In this document: one piece after another, positions 26,620 to 35,364 of the stretch | Layout of the letters: each line of letters begins with the position of its first letter | Position numbering within the stretch: the first letter of the stretch is position 1 | Source of the DNA: Streptomyces bikiniensis | GTDB taxonomy: Bacteria > Actinomycetota > Actinomycetes > Streptomycetales > Streptomycetaceae | Direction: 5' to 3' | DNA length: 64,000 nt | Assembly (NCBI GenBank): GCA_000716465.1 | Contig: JNWL01000019.1 | Span: 31,097 to 95,096, forward strand | The notes under the pieces: generated by a model | Database searches by the model: none | What the model saw: only the letters and a program-made list of their open reading frames with translations | What the model was told of the DNA's origin: nothing | Made by a program: the position numbers and the translations under genes

Positions 26620-26920
26620 CCGCGCTGGTCGCCGGGGTCGCGGACGTCGCCGCGGTCGGTGCCGATCCGGCCCTCGGTACGTCGGCGGGGACGGGCGCTC
26701 GGCGCGGGCGCCGCGGTGGTGGCCGGGGCGGCCGCGACCGTGCTGAAGGCGACCTCCGGCACCCGGGCGGCGGGCCCGGGGAGCGTCGAGGAGGCGCGGG
26801 CCCGGCCCCCGTCGGGGCCTCGCCCCGATCCGTACCGCCTGCCGGTCGCCGGCGCGAAGGTACCGGGCGGGCGAACCACCCGTACGCGCACGCGGACCGC
26901 TCGTACGGACGGAGACCGGC
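26620..26920 (+). pseudogene. Possible frameshifted gene remnant
   Basis: Around 26620-26695 one frame reads GAPALVAGVADVAAVGADPA with strong GC3 bias. From about 26695 the bias moves to another frame reading ALGAGAAVVAGAAATVLKAT and then SVEEARARPPSGPRPDPYRL. No start codon and no stop at a natural end. It looks like a small Ala/Gly-rich protein broken by a frameshift; chance in GC-rich DNA is the alternative. Confidence 0.3.
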
Positions 26921-26955
26921 CCCGTACGGGAAGAGACACCGGCGGTCACTCCCCG

Positions 26956-27015
26956 CGCGCGTCCGGACGCGCGGGCGCCCTCCGGGCCGTACCCCTGGGG
27001 TACGGCCCGGAGGGC
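26956..27015. terminator. Two adjacent palindromes
   Basis: First a 9-bp inverted repeat without loop (26956-26973), then a perfect 19-bp inverted repeat with a 1-nt centre (arms 26977-26995 and 26997-27015). Downstream of the minus-strand membrane gene, so terminator function is the simplest reading. Confidence 0.75.
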
Positions 27016-27093
27016 GGGGGCCCGTGGTCCGGGAGCGCCGTCTCCCGGCGGGCCCGGCCGGGAGCCGGTTCTCTGCGGCCCGGCCCGCGGGGG

Positions 27094-27330
27094 CTACTTC
27101 TTCGAGTTCTCCGCCGGTACAGCCGCCGGCGCCGCCGGGTCCGGGGCCTCCTCGAAGGAGACCCGGCCCATGTGGCGGTTCATCGACTTCATCAGCATCC
27201 AGACCGCCAGGGCCATGACCGCGAAGACGACGAAGCCGAGGACGCCGGGGGTCACCTTGTTCTTGTCCAGCTCTTCGGCGGCGAAGGGGACAAGCTGGGT
27301 CAGTGCCAGGTGTGCGCTCATGTCAGGCAT
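27094..27330 (-). CDS. Small single-pass membrane protein coupled to mca
   Basis: 78-residue protein. A short N-terminus (LALTQLVPFAAEELDKNKV), one transmembrane helix (about 27-47, GVLGFVVFAVMALAVWMLM), then a basic KSMNRHMGR and an acidic/Ala-Pro tail ending AENSKK. The ATG at 27330 overlaps the end of mca; ATG 27321 just after the mca stop is an alternative. No own ribosome site is clear, so translation is probably coupled to mca. Conserved mca neighbour in actinobacteria as I remember; function unknown. Confidence 0.75.
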   Translation of the reverse strand: MPDMSAHLALTQLVPFAAEELDKNKVTPGVLGFVVFAVMALAVWMLMKSMNRHMGRVSFEEAPDPAAPAAVPAENSKK

Positions 27331-28204
27331 TGTCGCGGATGCCCGCGAAGAGATCTTCCTCGGGGAGGGAGGTCGGCACCAGCGCCTTGCTGAGCTCGTA
27401 CTCCTCCGTCGGCCAGACCTTCTTCTGGATCTCCATGGGGACGCGGAACCAGCCGCCGTCGGGGTCGATCTGCGTGGCGTGGGCGATCAGCGCCCGGTCC
27501 CGGGTCTCGAAGAAGTCGGCGCAGGGCACGAAGGTGGTCAGGGTCCGCTCCTTGCGCTCGAACTCCTTCCAGCGCTCCAGCCACTCCCCGTACGGGGACT
27601 CCAGGCCCTGGTCGAGGAGCGCCTGGTGCAGGGCCTCGGTGCGGGGGCGGTTGAAGCCCTGGTTGTAGTAGAGCTTCAGGGGCTGCCAGACCGGGCCGAA
27701 CTCGTCCTCCGGGAACGCCTCGGGGTCGCCCGCGCCGTCGAAGGCCACCATCGTGATCTTGTGGGTCATGATGTGGTCGGGGTGCGGGTAGCCGCCGTTC
27801 TCGTCGTAGGTCGTGATGACCTGCGGACGGAAGGAGCGGATGCTGCGGACCAGTCGGCCGGCCGCCTCGTCGACGTCCTGGAGGGCGAAGCAGCCCTCGG
27901 GGAGCGGGGGCAGCGGGTCGCCCTCGGGCAGGCCCGAGTCGACGAAGCCCAGCCACTCCTGGGAGACGCCGAGGATCTCGCGGGCCCGGTCCATCTCCTT
28001 GCGGCGCACCTCGTGGATGTTCGCCTCGATCTCGGGGTCGCCCTGGAGCTTGGGGTTGAGGACCGAGCCGCGCTCGCCGCCCGTGCACGTCACCACCAGG
28101 ACGTCCACCCCCTCGGACACGTACTTGGCCATCGTGGCCGCGCCCTTGCTCGACTCGTCGTCGGGGTGGGCGTGCACGGCCATCAGTCGCAGCTGGTCAG
28201 TCAA
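27323..28204 (-). CDS. mca: Mycothiol S-conjugate amidase Mca
   Basis: 293-residue zinc amidase that cleaves mycothiol-toxin conjugates to a mercapturic acid (exported) and GlcN-Ins. Motifs: VHAHPDDESSKG with metal ligands His13 and Asp16, TGGERG, and YPHPDHIMTHK with ligand His144. The length and the C-terminal block (GGWFRVPMEIQKKVWPTEEY) favour Mca over the shorter-tailed MshB deacetylase. TTG start, chosen because the domain begins at once (TDQLRLMAVHAHP). Part of mycothiol-based detoxification, a marker of Actinobacteria. Divergent from the DUF4307 gene. Confidence 0.95.
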   Translation of the reverse strand: MTDQLRLMAVHAHPDDESSKGAATMAKYVSEGVDVLVVTCTGGERGSVLNPKLQGDPEIEANIHEVRRKEMDRAREILGVSQEWLGFVDSGLPEGDPLPPLPEGCFALQDVDEAAGRLVRSIRSFRPQVITTYDENGGYPHPDHIMTHKITMVAFDGAGDPEAFPEDEFGPVWQPLKLYYNQGFNRPRTEALHQALLDQGLESPYGEWLERWKEFERKERTLTTFVPCADFFETRDRALIAHATQIDPDGGWFRVPMEIQKKVWPTEEYELSKALVPTSLPEEDLFAGIRDNA

Positions 28205-28302
28205 GACTCGATCCTCAGTGATTGGTCGTGGAGGGGGGTCTCTATAGTGACGGAATCGGGGGGTCGAAAATTCCGCCGCCCCCGGCTTCGAGAGGATCGA
28301 TC

Positions 28303-28704
28303 ATGAGCGCGGTGCGAGAGCAGCTTCCCGAGGGGCGCTACGGGCGCTCCGCGGACGAGCGGGCCGACCGCAAGCTCAAGATCGTCGGGTCGGTCCTCGG
28401 GGTCCTCTTCCTCGGCCTGCTCGGCTGGTTCGGCTGGTACTACGTGGTCGACAGCAGGATCAGCGCCGAGATGATCAAGTTCGACGTGGTGAGCGCCACC
28501 GAGGTCCAGGTGCACCTGGAGATCCGCAAGGACGAGGGCGTCGCGGGCGTCTGCACGCTGCGCTCGCGCGCCGAGGACGGGACCGAGGTGGCCCGCAAGG
28601 ACGTGCGGGTCGACGACCCCGCCGGCCGGGTCGACCAGGTCTTCTCCCTGCGCACCACCGCCCGCGCGACGAGCGCCGAACTGATCGGGTGTACGACCCG
28701 GTAG
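28303..28704 (+). CDS. DUF4307 membrane protein
   Basis: 133-residue protein with a short cytosolic N-terminus (LPEGRYGRSADERADRKLK), one transmembrane helix (about 29-49, VGSVLGVLFLGLLGWFGWYYV) and an extracytoplasmic beta-rich domain (VQVHLEIRKDEGVAGVCTL ... SAELIGCTTR) with two Cys. This matches the actinobacterial DUF4307 family, normally found beside mca and greA as here. Function unknown. ATG preceded by GAGAGGA. Confidence 0.85.
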   Translation: MSAVREQLPEGRYGRSADERADRKLKIVGSVLGVLFLGLLGWFGWYYVVDSRISAEMIKFDVVSATEVQVHLEIRKDEGVAGVCTLRSRAEDGTEVARKDVRVDDPAGRVDQVFSLRTTARATSAELIGCTTR

Positions 28705-28713
28705 CGGTGGGTA

Positions 28714-28733
28714 GGGACTCGGTGACGAGTCCC
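28714..28733 (+). terminator. Short hairpin after DUF4307 gene
   Basis: Perfect 8-bp arms with GTGA loop, 9 bp past the stop. Confidence 0.55.
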
Positions 28734-28893
28734 GGCGGGTCACCGCGGTGACCTGGGGTGACGCCATTCCGTGGTTTATGTCCTCCCGCTTTCCGCCACT
28801 CATTGTTAGGCTCGTGGTTTCGCCCACCCGGGACAGCACAGCATTCCCGTGTAGGGCGATGCTTTGTATTCCCAGTACCTACGAGGAGCACCT

Positions 28894-29391
28894 GTGACCC
28901 AGACCAGCGACAACGTCACCTGGCTCACCCAGGAGGCGTACAACAAGCTCAAGGACGAGCTTGAGTACCTGTCTGGTCCCGCGCGTACCGAGATCGCCGC
29001 CAAGATCGCCGCCGCACGCGAAGAGGGCGATCTGCGCGAGAACGGCGGGTACCACGCGGCCAAGGAGGAGCAGGGTAAGCAGGAGCTCCGGGTCCGTCAG
29101 CTCACCCAGCTGCTCCAGCACGCGAAGGTGGGCGAGGCCCCGGCGGACGACGGCGTCGTCGAGCCCGGCATGGTCGTCACGATCGCCTTCGACGGCGACG
29201 AGGACGACACCCTGACCTTCCTCCTGGCCTCCCGCGAGTACGCGAGCGGTGACATCGAGACCTACTCGCCGCAGTCCCCGCTGGGCGTCGGCGTCAACGG
29301 CAAGAAGGCCGGTGACGACGCCGAGTACGAGCTGCCGAACGGCAAGAAGGCCACGGTGAAGATCCTCAGCGCGAAGCCGTACACCGGCTGA
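28894..29391 (+). CDS. greA: Transcription elongation factor GreA
   Basis: 165-residue factor that enters the RNA polymerase secondary channel and stimulates cleavage of backtracked transcripts. The N-terminal coiled coil (about 10-80: LTQEAYNKLKDELEYL, REEGDLRENGGYHAAKEEQG) carries the acidic tip residues, and the C-terminal FKBP-like domain ends the protein (SPLGVGVNGKKAGDDAEYEL). Full length for the family. GTG start with GAGGAG upstream. Followed by a strong terminator. Confidence 0.95.
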   Translation: MTQTSDNVTWLTQEAYNKLKDELEYLSGPARTEIAAKIAAAREEGDLRENGGYHAAKEEQGKQELRVRQLTQLLQHAKVGEAPADDGVVEPGMVVTIAFDGDEDDTLTFLLASREYASGDIETYSPQSPLGVGVNGKKAGDDAEYELPNGKKATVKILSAKPYTG

Positions 29392-29406
29392 GACCCCCGC
29401 TTCTCC

Positions 29407-29442
29407 ACGGAGGGCCGGACCTCGCGGGGTCCGGCCCTCCGT
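29407..29442 (+). terminator. greA terminator
   Basis: Perfect 15-bp arms (29407-29421, 29428-29442) with a 6-nt loop, 16 bp past the greA stop. Confidence 0.88.
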
Positions 29443-29502
29443 CGTGCGCGCGCCTACGTACGATGAGGCCGCGCTGACGTCACGTCACAGGGGGGCGACG
29501 AG

Positions 29503-32133
29503 ATGCTGGGACCGCTGCGCGCGGACGCGCCGCGCCGGATCGGACCGTACGAGGTCCTCGCACGGCTCGGGGCCGGGGGCATGGGTGAGGTGTTCCTCGC
29601 CCGGGGGGCGGGGCTCCGGGAGACCTCCCCGGGACCGGGACCGGGCCCCGGATCGGGACCGGGACCGGGCGGCGGTGGCGGGCCCGCCGCCCCCGTCCAG
29701 GGCGTCTTCGTCGCCGTCAAGACCGTGCGGCGCGACGTCGCCGGGGAGCCCGCCTTCCGGGACCGGTTCCGGCGGGAGATCAAGGTCGCCTCGCTGGTCG
29801 ACAGTCCGTACGCCGCCGCGCCCGTCGGCGGGGACGCCGACGCCGGGACGCCCTGGCTGGCGACCGAGTACGTCCCCGGGCCCAGCCTCTCGCAGGCGGT
29901 GCGGCGCGGCGGGGCGCTGCCCGTCGCCACCGTGCGCGCGCTCGGCGCCGGGATCGCCCGCGCCCTGGCCGACCTGCACCGGACCGGGGTGCTGCACCGG
30001 GACCTCAAGCCGGGGAACGTCATGCTCTCCGTCGACGGCCCCCGCCTCATCGACTTCGGGATCGCCCGCAGCAGCACCGCCACCACCATGACCGCCACCG
30101 GCGTGATGGTCGGCACGCCCTCCTTCATGTCCCCCGAGCACGTGGCCGGGGCCCGGCGCGTCACGGCCGCCTCCGACGTCTTCTGCCTCGGCTCGCTGCT
30201 CTGCTACGCGGCGACCGGCGAGGACCCCTTCGGCGACGGCCCCCTCGCGGCCGTCCTCTACCGGGTCTCGCAGGCCGAGGCCGACCTGTCCCGGGTGCCG
30301 GAGGAGCTGCGCGGGACGCTCGCCGCCTGCCTGGCCGCGGACCCGGCGGCCCGGCCGTCCCCGGAGCGGCTCGCGGAGCTGCTCGGGCCGGCCCCCGCGA
30401 AGGCCTTCCCGTGGCCGGAGGGCGTGCGGGAGCACATCGGGGAGTACGGCAGGGAGCTGGCGCAGCTCGTGGCGTCGGGCGGGCCGCTCCTGGAGGCGCC
30501 GGCCGGGTTCGGCCCCGTCGTCGTGCCGGACGTCCCGGGCCTCCACTCCGTACCGACGCTCGCCCCCGGCGCCTTCCCCGGGGCCCCGCACTCCCCGTCC
30601 CCGCCCACCGTGCCCGCCGGCCGCGACCGGCCGCGCCGGGGGCGGCTGCTCGCCGCCGCCCTGGCCCTGGTGGTCGCGGCCGGCGGCACCGGCGCGTACC
30701 TGTTGTGGCCGGAGGGCGGCGACGGCGGGGGGGGCGGCGGGAAGGGCGAGGCGCCCGTGAAGGCCGCCGGGCCCCGGGTGCCGGGCGTCGACGACCGGGG
30801 CCCGGCCGACGGGTCCGGGTTCGTCGCGCAGAACGCGGCCCAGCGCCCGGCCGGGTGGAAGCCCTGGCGGGCGGAGCTGGGCGCGCCGGCGTTCGGCTGC
30901 TCGGCCGGCGAGGCGGCGCTCGTCTGCCGGACGACGGACGGCCGGTACGAGGCGCTGGACCCGGCGGGCGGGAAGCGGCTGTGGGCCGCCGACCTGGTCG
31001 AGGACCCGCGCGACGACCAGAGCTTCATCGGCCCCACCGGCGGCGTCTTCGTCGCGGGCGGCACCGCCGTGCCCGCCGTCCACGGCCCGTACGCCGTCCT
31101 GCTCTCCGGCGGACGCCTCCAGGTCCGGGACGCCCGCAGCGGCGCGGTGCGCTGGGAGAAGCAGGGCCCGTCCGGGGGCGGGCTCGCGACCCGGCCCGTC
31201 GTGGCCGACGGCACGGTCTTCGTGCCGACCGGCGACGACGCCGGCGGCCGGATGGCGGCCTTCGCCCTGGCCGACGGGCGCGAGCTGTGGTCCAAGGCGC
31301 TCACCAACGCCGACCTCGCGCGGGTGGACTTCCGCGACTTCGAGCCGGTCGCCGCCGCGAACGGGCTGGTGTACGCGATGAGCGACGCCGGTTTCGTGGC
31401 GTACGACGCGAAGACCGGCGACCAGCGCGGCCAGGTGCCGCCGGAGGCGAAGGAGTGCGACGCCCTGCTCGTCCGGGGCCGGTACGCGTACTGCGCGCCG
31501 CTCGACGCGGCGAACGACGCCCCGCTCGTGCTCCACCGCCTGGACGCCGTGACGCTCGCGGCCGCCGGGACGGGGCGGCTCGCGGTGCCCGCCGCGGTCG
31601 CGGAGTCGGGCGCCTGGCCGACCGCCGTCTCCGACCGCGCCGCCGTCGTCCTCGACGCGGGCCCCGCGCGCTGGGTGGACAGGAGGGACACGGGCGCGCA
31701 CGACGGGGTGTACGTCCTGGACCCGGCCACCGGCGGGCGCCTCGGCCACTACCCGATCCCTCCGCTCGCGGCGGACGGGCGGCGGCAGCTCGTCTCCCCT
31801 CCGCTGATCACGGGGAGCGCGCTGGTGTACGCGGACTACTCGGCCCTGCGGGTGGTGCCGATCGGCGAGGACGGCAGGCCCGGGAAGGAGCGGGTCGTGC
31901 CGGTGCCGGGGGCGCCCGGCCCGCGTGCGGAGGAGGAGTACGACCGCTCGGGCGGGACCCATCTGGGCCGGGAGATCCGGCCGCCGCTGGTGCTGCCGCT
32001 GGGCGGGGTGGCCCACGTCGTGTACGACACCGGGGTCGTCGTCTCCGTCGGGCTTCCCCGCGAGGCCCTCGGCACGGCCCCCGACGGGGCGGCCGGCCGG
32101 GCCGCCGGCTCGGCCGCCGAAGAGAAGGAGTGA
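29503..32133 (+). CDS. Membrane Ser/Thr protein kinase with PQQ-type sensor domain (first)
   Basis: 876 residues. Kinase domain about 15-290: Gly loop LGAGGMGEV, catalytic Lys73 in VAVKTV, HRDLKPGN (Asp167), DFG 184-186, activation segment ending SPEH. Between the Gly loop and Lys73 lies a Pro/Gly insert (SPGPGPGPGSGPGPGGGGGP) absent from the paralogue. A Pro-rich linker, a membrane helix near 382-402 (AAALALVVAAGGTGAYLLW) and an extracytoplasmic PQQ-like beta-propeller (about 440-860; DPAGGKRLWAADL, VLDPATGGRLGHY) follow. Such kinases are thought to sense envelope ligands. ATG start; its stop is 8 bp from the next kinase start. Confidence 0.9.
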   Translation: MLGPLRADAPRRIGPYEVLARLGAGGMGEVFLARGAGLRETSPGPGPGPGSGPGPGGGGGPAAPVQGVFVAVKTVRRDVAGEPAFRDRFRREIKVASLVDSPYAAAPVGGDADAGTPWLATEYVPGPSLSQAVRRGGALPVATVRALGAGIARALADLHRTGVLHRDLKPGNVMLSVDGPRLIDFGIARSSTATTMTATGVMVGTPSFMSPEHVAGARRVTAASDVFCLGSLLCYAATGEDPFGDGPLAAVLYRVSQAEADLSRVPEELRGTLAACLAADPAARPSPERLAELLGPAPAKAFPWPEGVREHIGEYGRELAQLVASGGPLLEAPAGFGPVVVPDVPGLHSVPTLAPGAFPGAPHSPSPPTVPAGRDRPRRGRLLAAALALVVAAGGTGAYLLWPEGGDGGGGGGKGEAPVKAAGPRVPGVDDRGPADGSGFVAQNAAQRPAGWKPWRAELGAPAFGCSAGEAALVCRTTDGRYEALDPAGGKRLWAADLVEDPRDDQSFIGPTGGVFVAGGTAVPAVHGPYAVLLSGGRLQVRDARSGAVRWEKQGPSGGGLATRPVVADGTVFVPTGDDAGGRMAAFALADGRELWSKALTNADLARVDFRDFEPVAAANGLVYAMSDAGFVAYDAKTGDQRGQVPPEAKECDALLVRGRYAYCAPLDAANDAPLVLHRLDAVTLAAAGTGRLAVPAAVAESGAWPTAVSDRAAVVLDAGPARWVDRRDTGAHDGVYVLDPATGGRLGHYPIPPLAADGRRQLVSPPLITGSALVYADYSALRVVPIGEDGRPGKERVVPVPGAPGPRAEEEYDRSGGTHLGREIRPPLVLPLGGVAHVVYDTGVVVSVGLPREALGTAPDGAAGRAAGSAAEEKE

Positions 32134-32138
32134 GTCCC

Positions 32139-34466
32139 TTGCTGGAAGTCCTGCCCCAGGGGCGGCCGCCCCGGTTCGTCGGCCCGTACCGGCTGCTCGC
32201 CCGGCTCGGCGCGGGCGGCATGGGCGAGGTGCACCTCGCCTGCCGCGCGGACGCCCCGACGGCCGATCCGCACCGGATGGTGGCGGTGAAGACCGTGCGG
32301 GAGGACCTGGAGGTCGACGAGGACTTCCGGACCCGGTTCCGGCGGGAGATCGCGGCGGCGCGGACCGTGGACGGGCCGGGGGTGGCGCGGCTGGTGGACG
32401 CCGGCCCGGACGCGCCCTCGCCGTGGCTGGCGACCGAGTACGTGCCGGGCCCCTCGCTCGCGGAGGCCGTCGTACGGACCGGTCCGCTGCCCGTCGGGGC
32501 CGTGCGGGCCCTGGGGGCGGCGCTCGCCCGGTCCCTGGCGGCCGTGCACGGCGTGAAGGTGCTGCACCGGGACCTGAAGCCGGCGAACGTGCTGCTCGGC
32601 GCGGCCGGGCCGAAGCTGATCGACTTCGGGATCGCCCAGGCCTTCGAGGCGACGGCGCTGACGTCGACCGGTCTGGTGGTGGGCTCGCCGGGGTTCATGT
32701 CGCCGGAGCACCTGGTGGGGAGCCGGGCGGTGGTGCCCGCGTCGGACGTGTTCTGCCTGGGGGCGGTGCTCGCGTTCGCGGCGAGCGGCCGGGGGCCGTT
32801 CCACGACGACGAGATGGCCGCCGTGATCTACCGGATCAGCCGGGCGGAGGCCGAACTGGACGGTGTTCCGGGGGAGTTGCGGCCCGTACTGGAACGCTGT
32901 CTGCGGCTCGACCCGGCGGAGCGGCCCCCGGCGGCGGAGCTGGCGGCGCTCCTCGGCGGCCCCGGCGGCGAAGGGGGCGGCGGGGGCGCTCCGGAGGCCT
33001 TCCCGTGGCCGGGCGGGGTCCTCTCGCTGGTCGCGGAGTGCCGGGAGGCGGCCCGGGCGGCCGGGGAGGCGGCGGCCTCGGGCGCGGGCGTGGCGGACCT
33101 GCCGACGCTCGGTCCCGTGGTGCCGTACTCCCCCACGGCAGTGACCGGCCGGCCGGCGGTCCCGGCCGCCGCTCCGGCGGGCCGGCCGCGCCGCCGGGGC
33201 GCCCTGGTGGCGGGCGCGGTGGCGGTGGCCGTCCTGGCGACGGCGGGCGCGGTGCTCCTGAACCGGACGGGCGGGCAGGAGGGCGGCCCGGGGGCGTCCG
33301 GCGGGCCCTCCGCCGGCGCGTCGGCCGCGTCGGCGTCCCCGGGCTCGACCCCGGCCCCGGCCCCCGCCTCGCTGAGCCGGGTCGTCCTGCCGTACGGCGG
33401 CACGGGCCGGACCGGCGACTTCGGCGCGGCCGGTACGGACCGGGCCTCCCGCCCGGCCGGCTGGTCGCCCTGGCGGGCCGAGGGGGAGCCGGACGGCGGC
33501 GCCTGCGCGCTCTCCCCGGAGGTCCTGGTCTGCCCGGGGAACGGCGGCGCGGTCACCGCCCTGGGCGCGGCGGACGGCAAGGAGCTGTGGAAGGTGCCGG
33601 GCCGGGGCGAAGGGCTGCGCAGCGCGCCGCAGTACCCGGCGGTCGTCGGCGACACGGCGTACGTGACGGGGCCCGACGGGATCGTCGCGTACGGGCTCGC
33701 GGACGGGAAGGAGCGGCGGCGCGTCCCCCGGCCCGGGGACGACTGGGCCGTGAAGGGCACCGACCTGCGGGAGGGGGTCCTCTACTCCACGTACGTCAAC
33801 GTGCGCGACGAGCGCACCGGCCTGGTCACGGCCGTGCGCCTGCGCGACGGGAAGGAGCTGTGGCGCTCCCCGCTCGACGGCCTGCCGGAGCAGCCGGTCG
33901 CGGGAGCCGGGCGGGTGCTCGTCCCGGTGGGCGCGACGCCGGTGTCCCTGGACGCCGCCACCGGGAAGGAGACGGCGCGCGGGACGGAGTACTGCGGCGG
34001 CTTCGTCGTCCACGAGAAGAGCGGCACCGTGCTCTGCTCCACCCGGCAGGACGGCGCCGTCGGAGTCCTCGACCCGCGGACGCTCCGGACGGTGCGGACC
34101 CTGGGCTCCGAGGTCGCGGCCGGCCCCGCGGTGAACGCCGCCGGGCTCGTCGCCGTCGTCGACGCGCAGGGCACGCTCTTCGCGTACGACCTGGCGAGCG
34201 GCCGGGAGCGGTGGCGAGTGGCGGACACCTCCGCCGACCGCGTCCACCTGGCGGGCGACCGGGTCGTGACCACGAGCGAGGACGAGATCCGGACCTATCC
34301 GGCCGCCGGCCCCTTCCTGTCCACCGGCGAGCGGGAGTACGCGTCCTACCGGCTCAGCCTGCCCCCCGGCTTCACCGCCGAGGTAGCCGGGGAGCCGCTG
34401 GTCGCCGGGGGCGCCGCCTTCCTGGCGCTCCCCGGCGGCCTCGTCGTCTCGGGCTACCTGCCCTGA
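32139..34466 (+). CDS. Membrane Ser/Thr protein kinase with PQQ-type sensor domain (second)
   Basis: 775 residues, paralogue of the preceding kinase. Catalytic Lys51 in VAVKTV, HRDLKPAN (143-150), DFG 162-164, SPEH. Membrane helix near 354-373 (VAGAVAVAVLATAGAVLL) and C-terminal PQQ-like repeats (ALGAADGKELWKVPG, AVRLRDGKELWRSPL, YDLASGRERWRVADT). TTG 32139 is preferred: AAGGAG lies eight bases before it, and the resulting MLEVLPQGRPP aligns with the MLGPLRADAP start of the first kinase. The GTG at 32130, which overlaps the previous stop, would put the ribosome site on top of the codon. Co-transcribed with the first. Confidence 0.9.
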   Translation: MLEVLPQGRPPRFVGPYRLLARLGAGGMGEVHLACRADAPTADPHRMVAVKTVREDLEVDEDFRTRFRREIAAARTVDGPGVARLVDAGPDAPSPWLATEYVPGPSLAEAVVRTGPLPVGAVRALGAALARSLAAVHGVKVLHRDLKPANVLLGAAGPKLIDFGIAQAFEATALTSTGLVVGSPGFMSPEHLVGSRAVVPASDVFCLGAVLAFAASGRGPFHDDEMAAVIYRISRAEAELDGVPGELRPVLERCLRLDPAERPPAAELAALLGGPGGEGGGGGAPEAFPWPGGVLSLVAECREAARAAGEAAASGAGVADLPTLGPVVPYSPTAVTGRPAVPAAAPAGRPRRRGALVAGAVAVAVLATAGAVLLNRTGGQEGGPGASGGPSAGASAASASPGSTPAPAPASLSRVVLPYGGTGRTGDFGAAGTDRASRPAGWSPWRAEGEPDGGACALSPEVLVCPGNGGAVTALGAADGKELWKVPGRGEGLRSAPQYPAVVGDTAYVTGPDGIVAYGLADGKERRRVPRPGDDWAVKGTDLREGVLYSTYVNVRDERTGLVTAVRLRDGKELWRSPLDGLPEQPVAGAGRVLVPVGATPVSLDAATGKETARGTEYCGGFVVHEKSGTVLCSTRQDGAVGVLDPRTLRTVRTLGSEVAAGPAVNAAGLVAVVDAQGTLFAYDLASGRERWRVADTSADRVHLAGDRVVTTSEDEIRTYPAAGPFLSTGEREYASYRLSLPPGFTAEVAGEPLVAGGAAFLALPGGLVVSGYLP

Positions 34467-34474
34467 TCCGGTGT

Positions 34475-34498
34475 CCCCGGGCCCCTACGGGCCCGGGG
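34475..34498. terminator. Terminator between kinase and ABC permease
   Basis: Perfect 10-bp arms (34475-34484, 34489-34498) with CTAC loop between convergent genes. Confidence 0.75.
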
Positions 34499-34500
34499 GG

Positions 34501-35364
34501 TCAGGACGCCGCCGAGCGGTACTTGCGGACCGCGAGGGTCCGGAAGAGGGCGATGATCAGGACCGACCAGATGACCGAGGCCCAGACCGGGTGCTGCATC
34601 GGCCAGGCGTCCGAGGTCGAGACGCCGGGGTTGCCGAACAGCTCCCGGCAGGCCTGCACGGTGGCGCTGAACGGGTTCCACTCGGCGATGTGCCGCAGCC
34701 AGGGCGTCATCTGGTCCGAGTCCACGAACGCGTTCGAGATGAACGTGACCGGGAAGAGCCAGATGATGCCGCCCGAGGTGGCGGCCTCCGGGGTGCGGAC
34801 CGAGAGGCCGATCAGGGCCCCGATCCAGGTGAAGGCGTACCCGAGGAGGAGCAGCAGGGCGAAGCCGCCCAGGACCTTGCCGGCGTTGGTCGGCTCGGCG
34901 GAGCCGGTGCGCCAGCCCACGAGGAGCGCGACGACCGCGAGGACGACCAGCGTGACGGAGGTCTGCACGAGGTCGGCGACGGTGCGGCCGGTGAGGACGG
35001 CGCCCCGCGCCATCGGCAGGGAGCGGAAGCGGTCGATGATCCCCTTCTGCATGTCGTCGGCGATGCCGGCCGCCGAGCCCGCCGTGGCGAAGGTGACGGT
35101 CTGCGCGAAGATGCCCGCCATCAGGAAGTCCCGGTAGACGTCGGGGTCGAGGGTGCCGCCGATCGCCATGGAGCCGCCGAAGACGTACGTGAAGAGCACC
35201 ACGAACATCACCGGCTGGATGACCCCGAAGAGGATCATCTCGGGGATCCGGGTCATCCGGATCAGATTGCGCTTGGCGACGACGAGGGAGTCGCCGAGGG
35301 ACTGGGCGACGCCTCCGCGCGGCCGTGGGGCCCGGGTCGGGGCCCCGGTGGTCACGGTGCTCAC
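34501..35364 (-). CDS. ABC-2 type permease (DrrB-like)
   Basis: 287-residue permease with six predicted helices and the ABC-2 signature region (IIDRFRSLPMARGAVLTGRTVADL ahead of the later helices, MTPWLRHIAEWNPFSATVQACREL at the end). It pairs with the ATPase encoded just upstream; the GTG start overlaps the ATPase stop (GTGA). DrrAB-type exporters move hydrophobic compounds, antibiotics or lipids out of the cell; the cargo cannot be predicted from sequence. Confidence 0.92.
   Translation of the reverse strand: MSTVTTGAPTRAPRPRGGVAQSLGDSLVVAKRNLIRMTRIPEMILFGVIQPVMFVVLFTYVFGGSMAIGGTLDPDVYRDFLMAGIFAQTVTFATAGSAAGIADDMQKGIIDRFRSLPMARGAVLTGRTVADLVQTSVTLVVLAVVALLVGWRTGSAEPTNAGKVLGGFALLLLLGYAFTWIGALIGLSVRTPEAATSGGIIWLFPVTFISNAFVDSDQMTPWLRHIAEWNPFSATVQACRELFGNPGVSTSDAWPMQHPVWASVIWSVLIIALFRTLAVRKYRSAAS

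Larger units (their letters stand above)
26365..27093. other. 729-bp gene-poor stretch with pseudogene-like remnant and palindromes
   Basis: No intact gene is supported. Two short plus-strand segments with gene-like third-position GC occur in different frames (see the remnant entry). Two adjacent strong palindromes fill 26956-27015. The left end holds the promoter of the FG-GAP gene. Confidence 0.5.

Noticed and set aside
25624..27393. 589-residue plus-strand open frame across the FG-GAP gene and the gap
   Set aside because: Mostly antisense to a signal-peptide-bearing repeat protein; only a small part near 26620-26920 has coding-like bias.
32130..34466. GTG 32130 as start of the second kinase
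   Set aside because: AAGGAG would overlap the start codon; TTG 32139 has ideal spacing and aligns with the paralogue.
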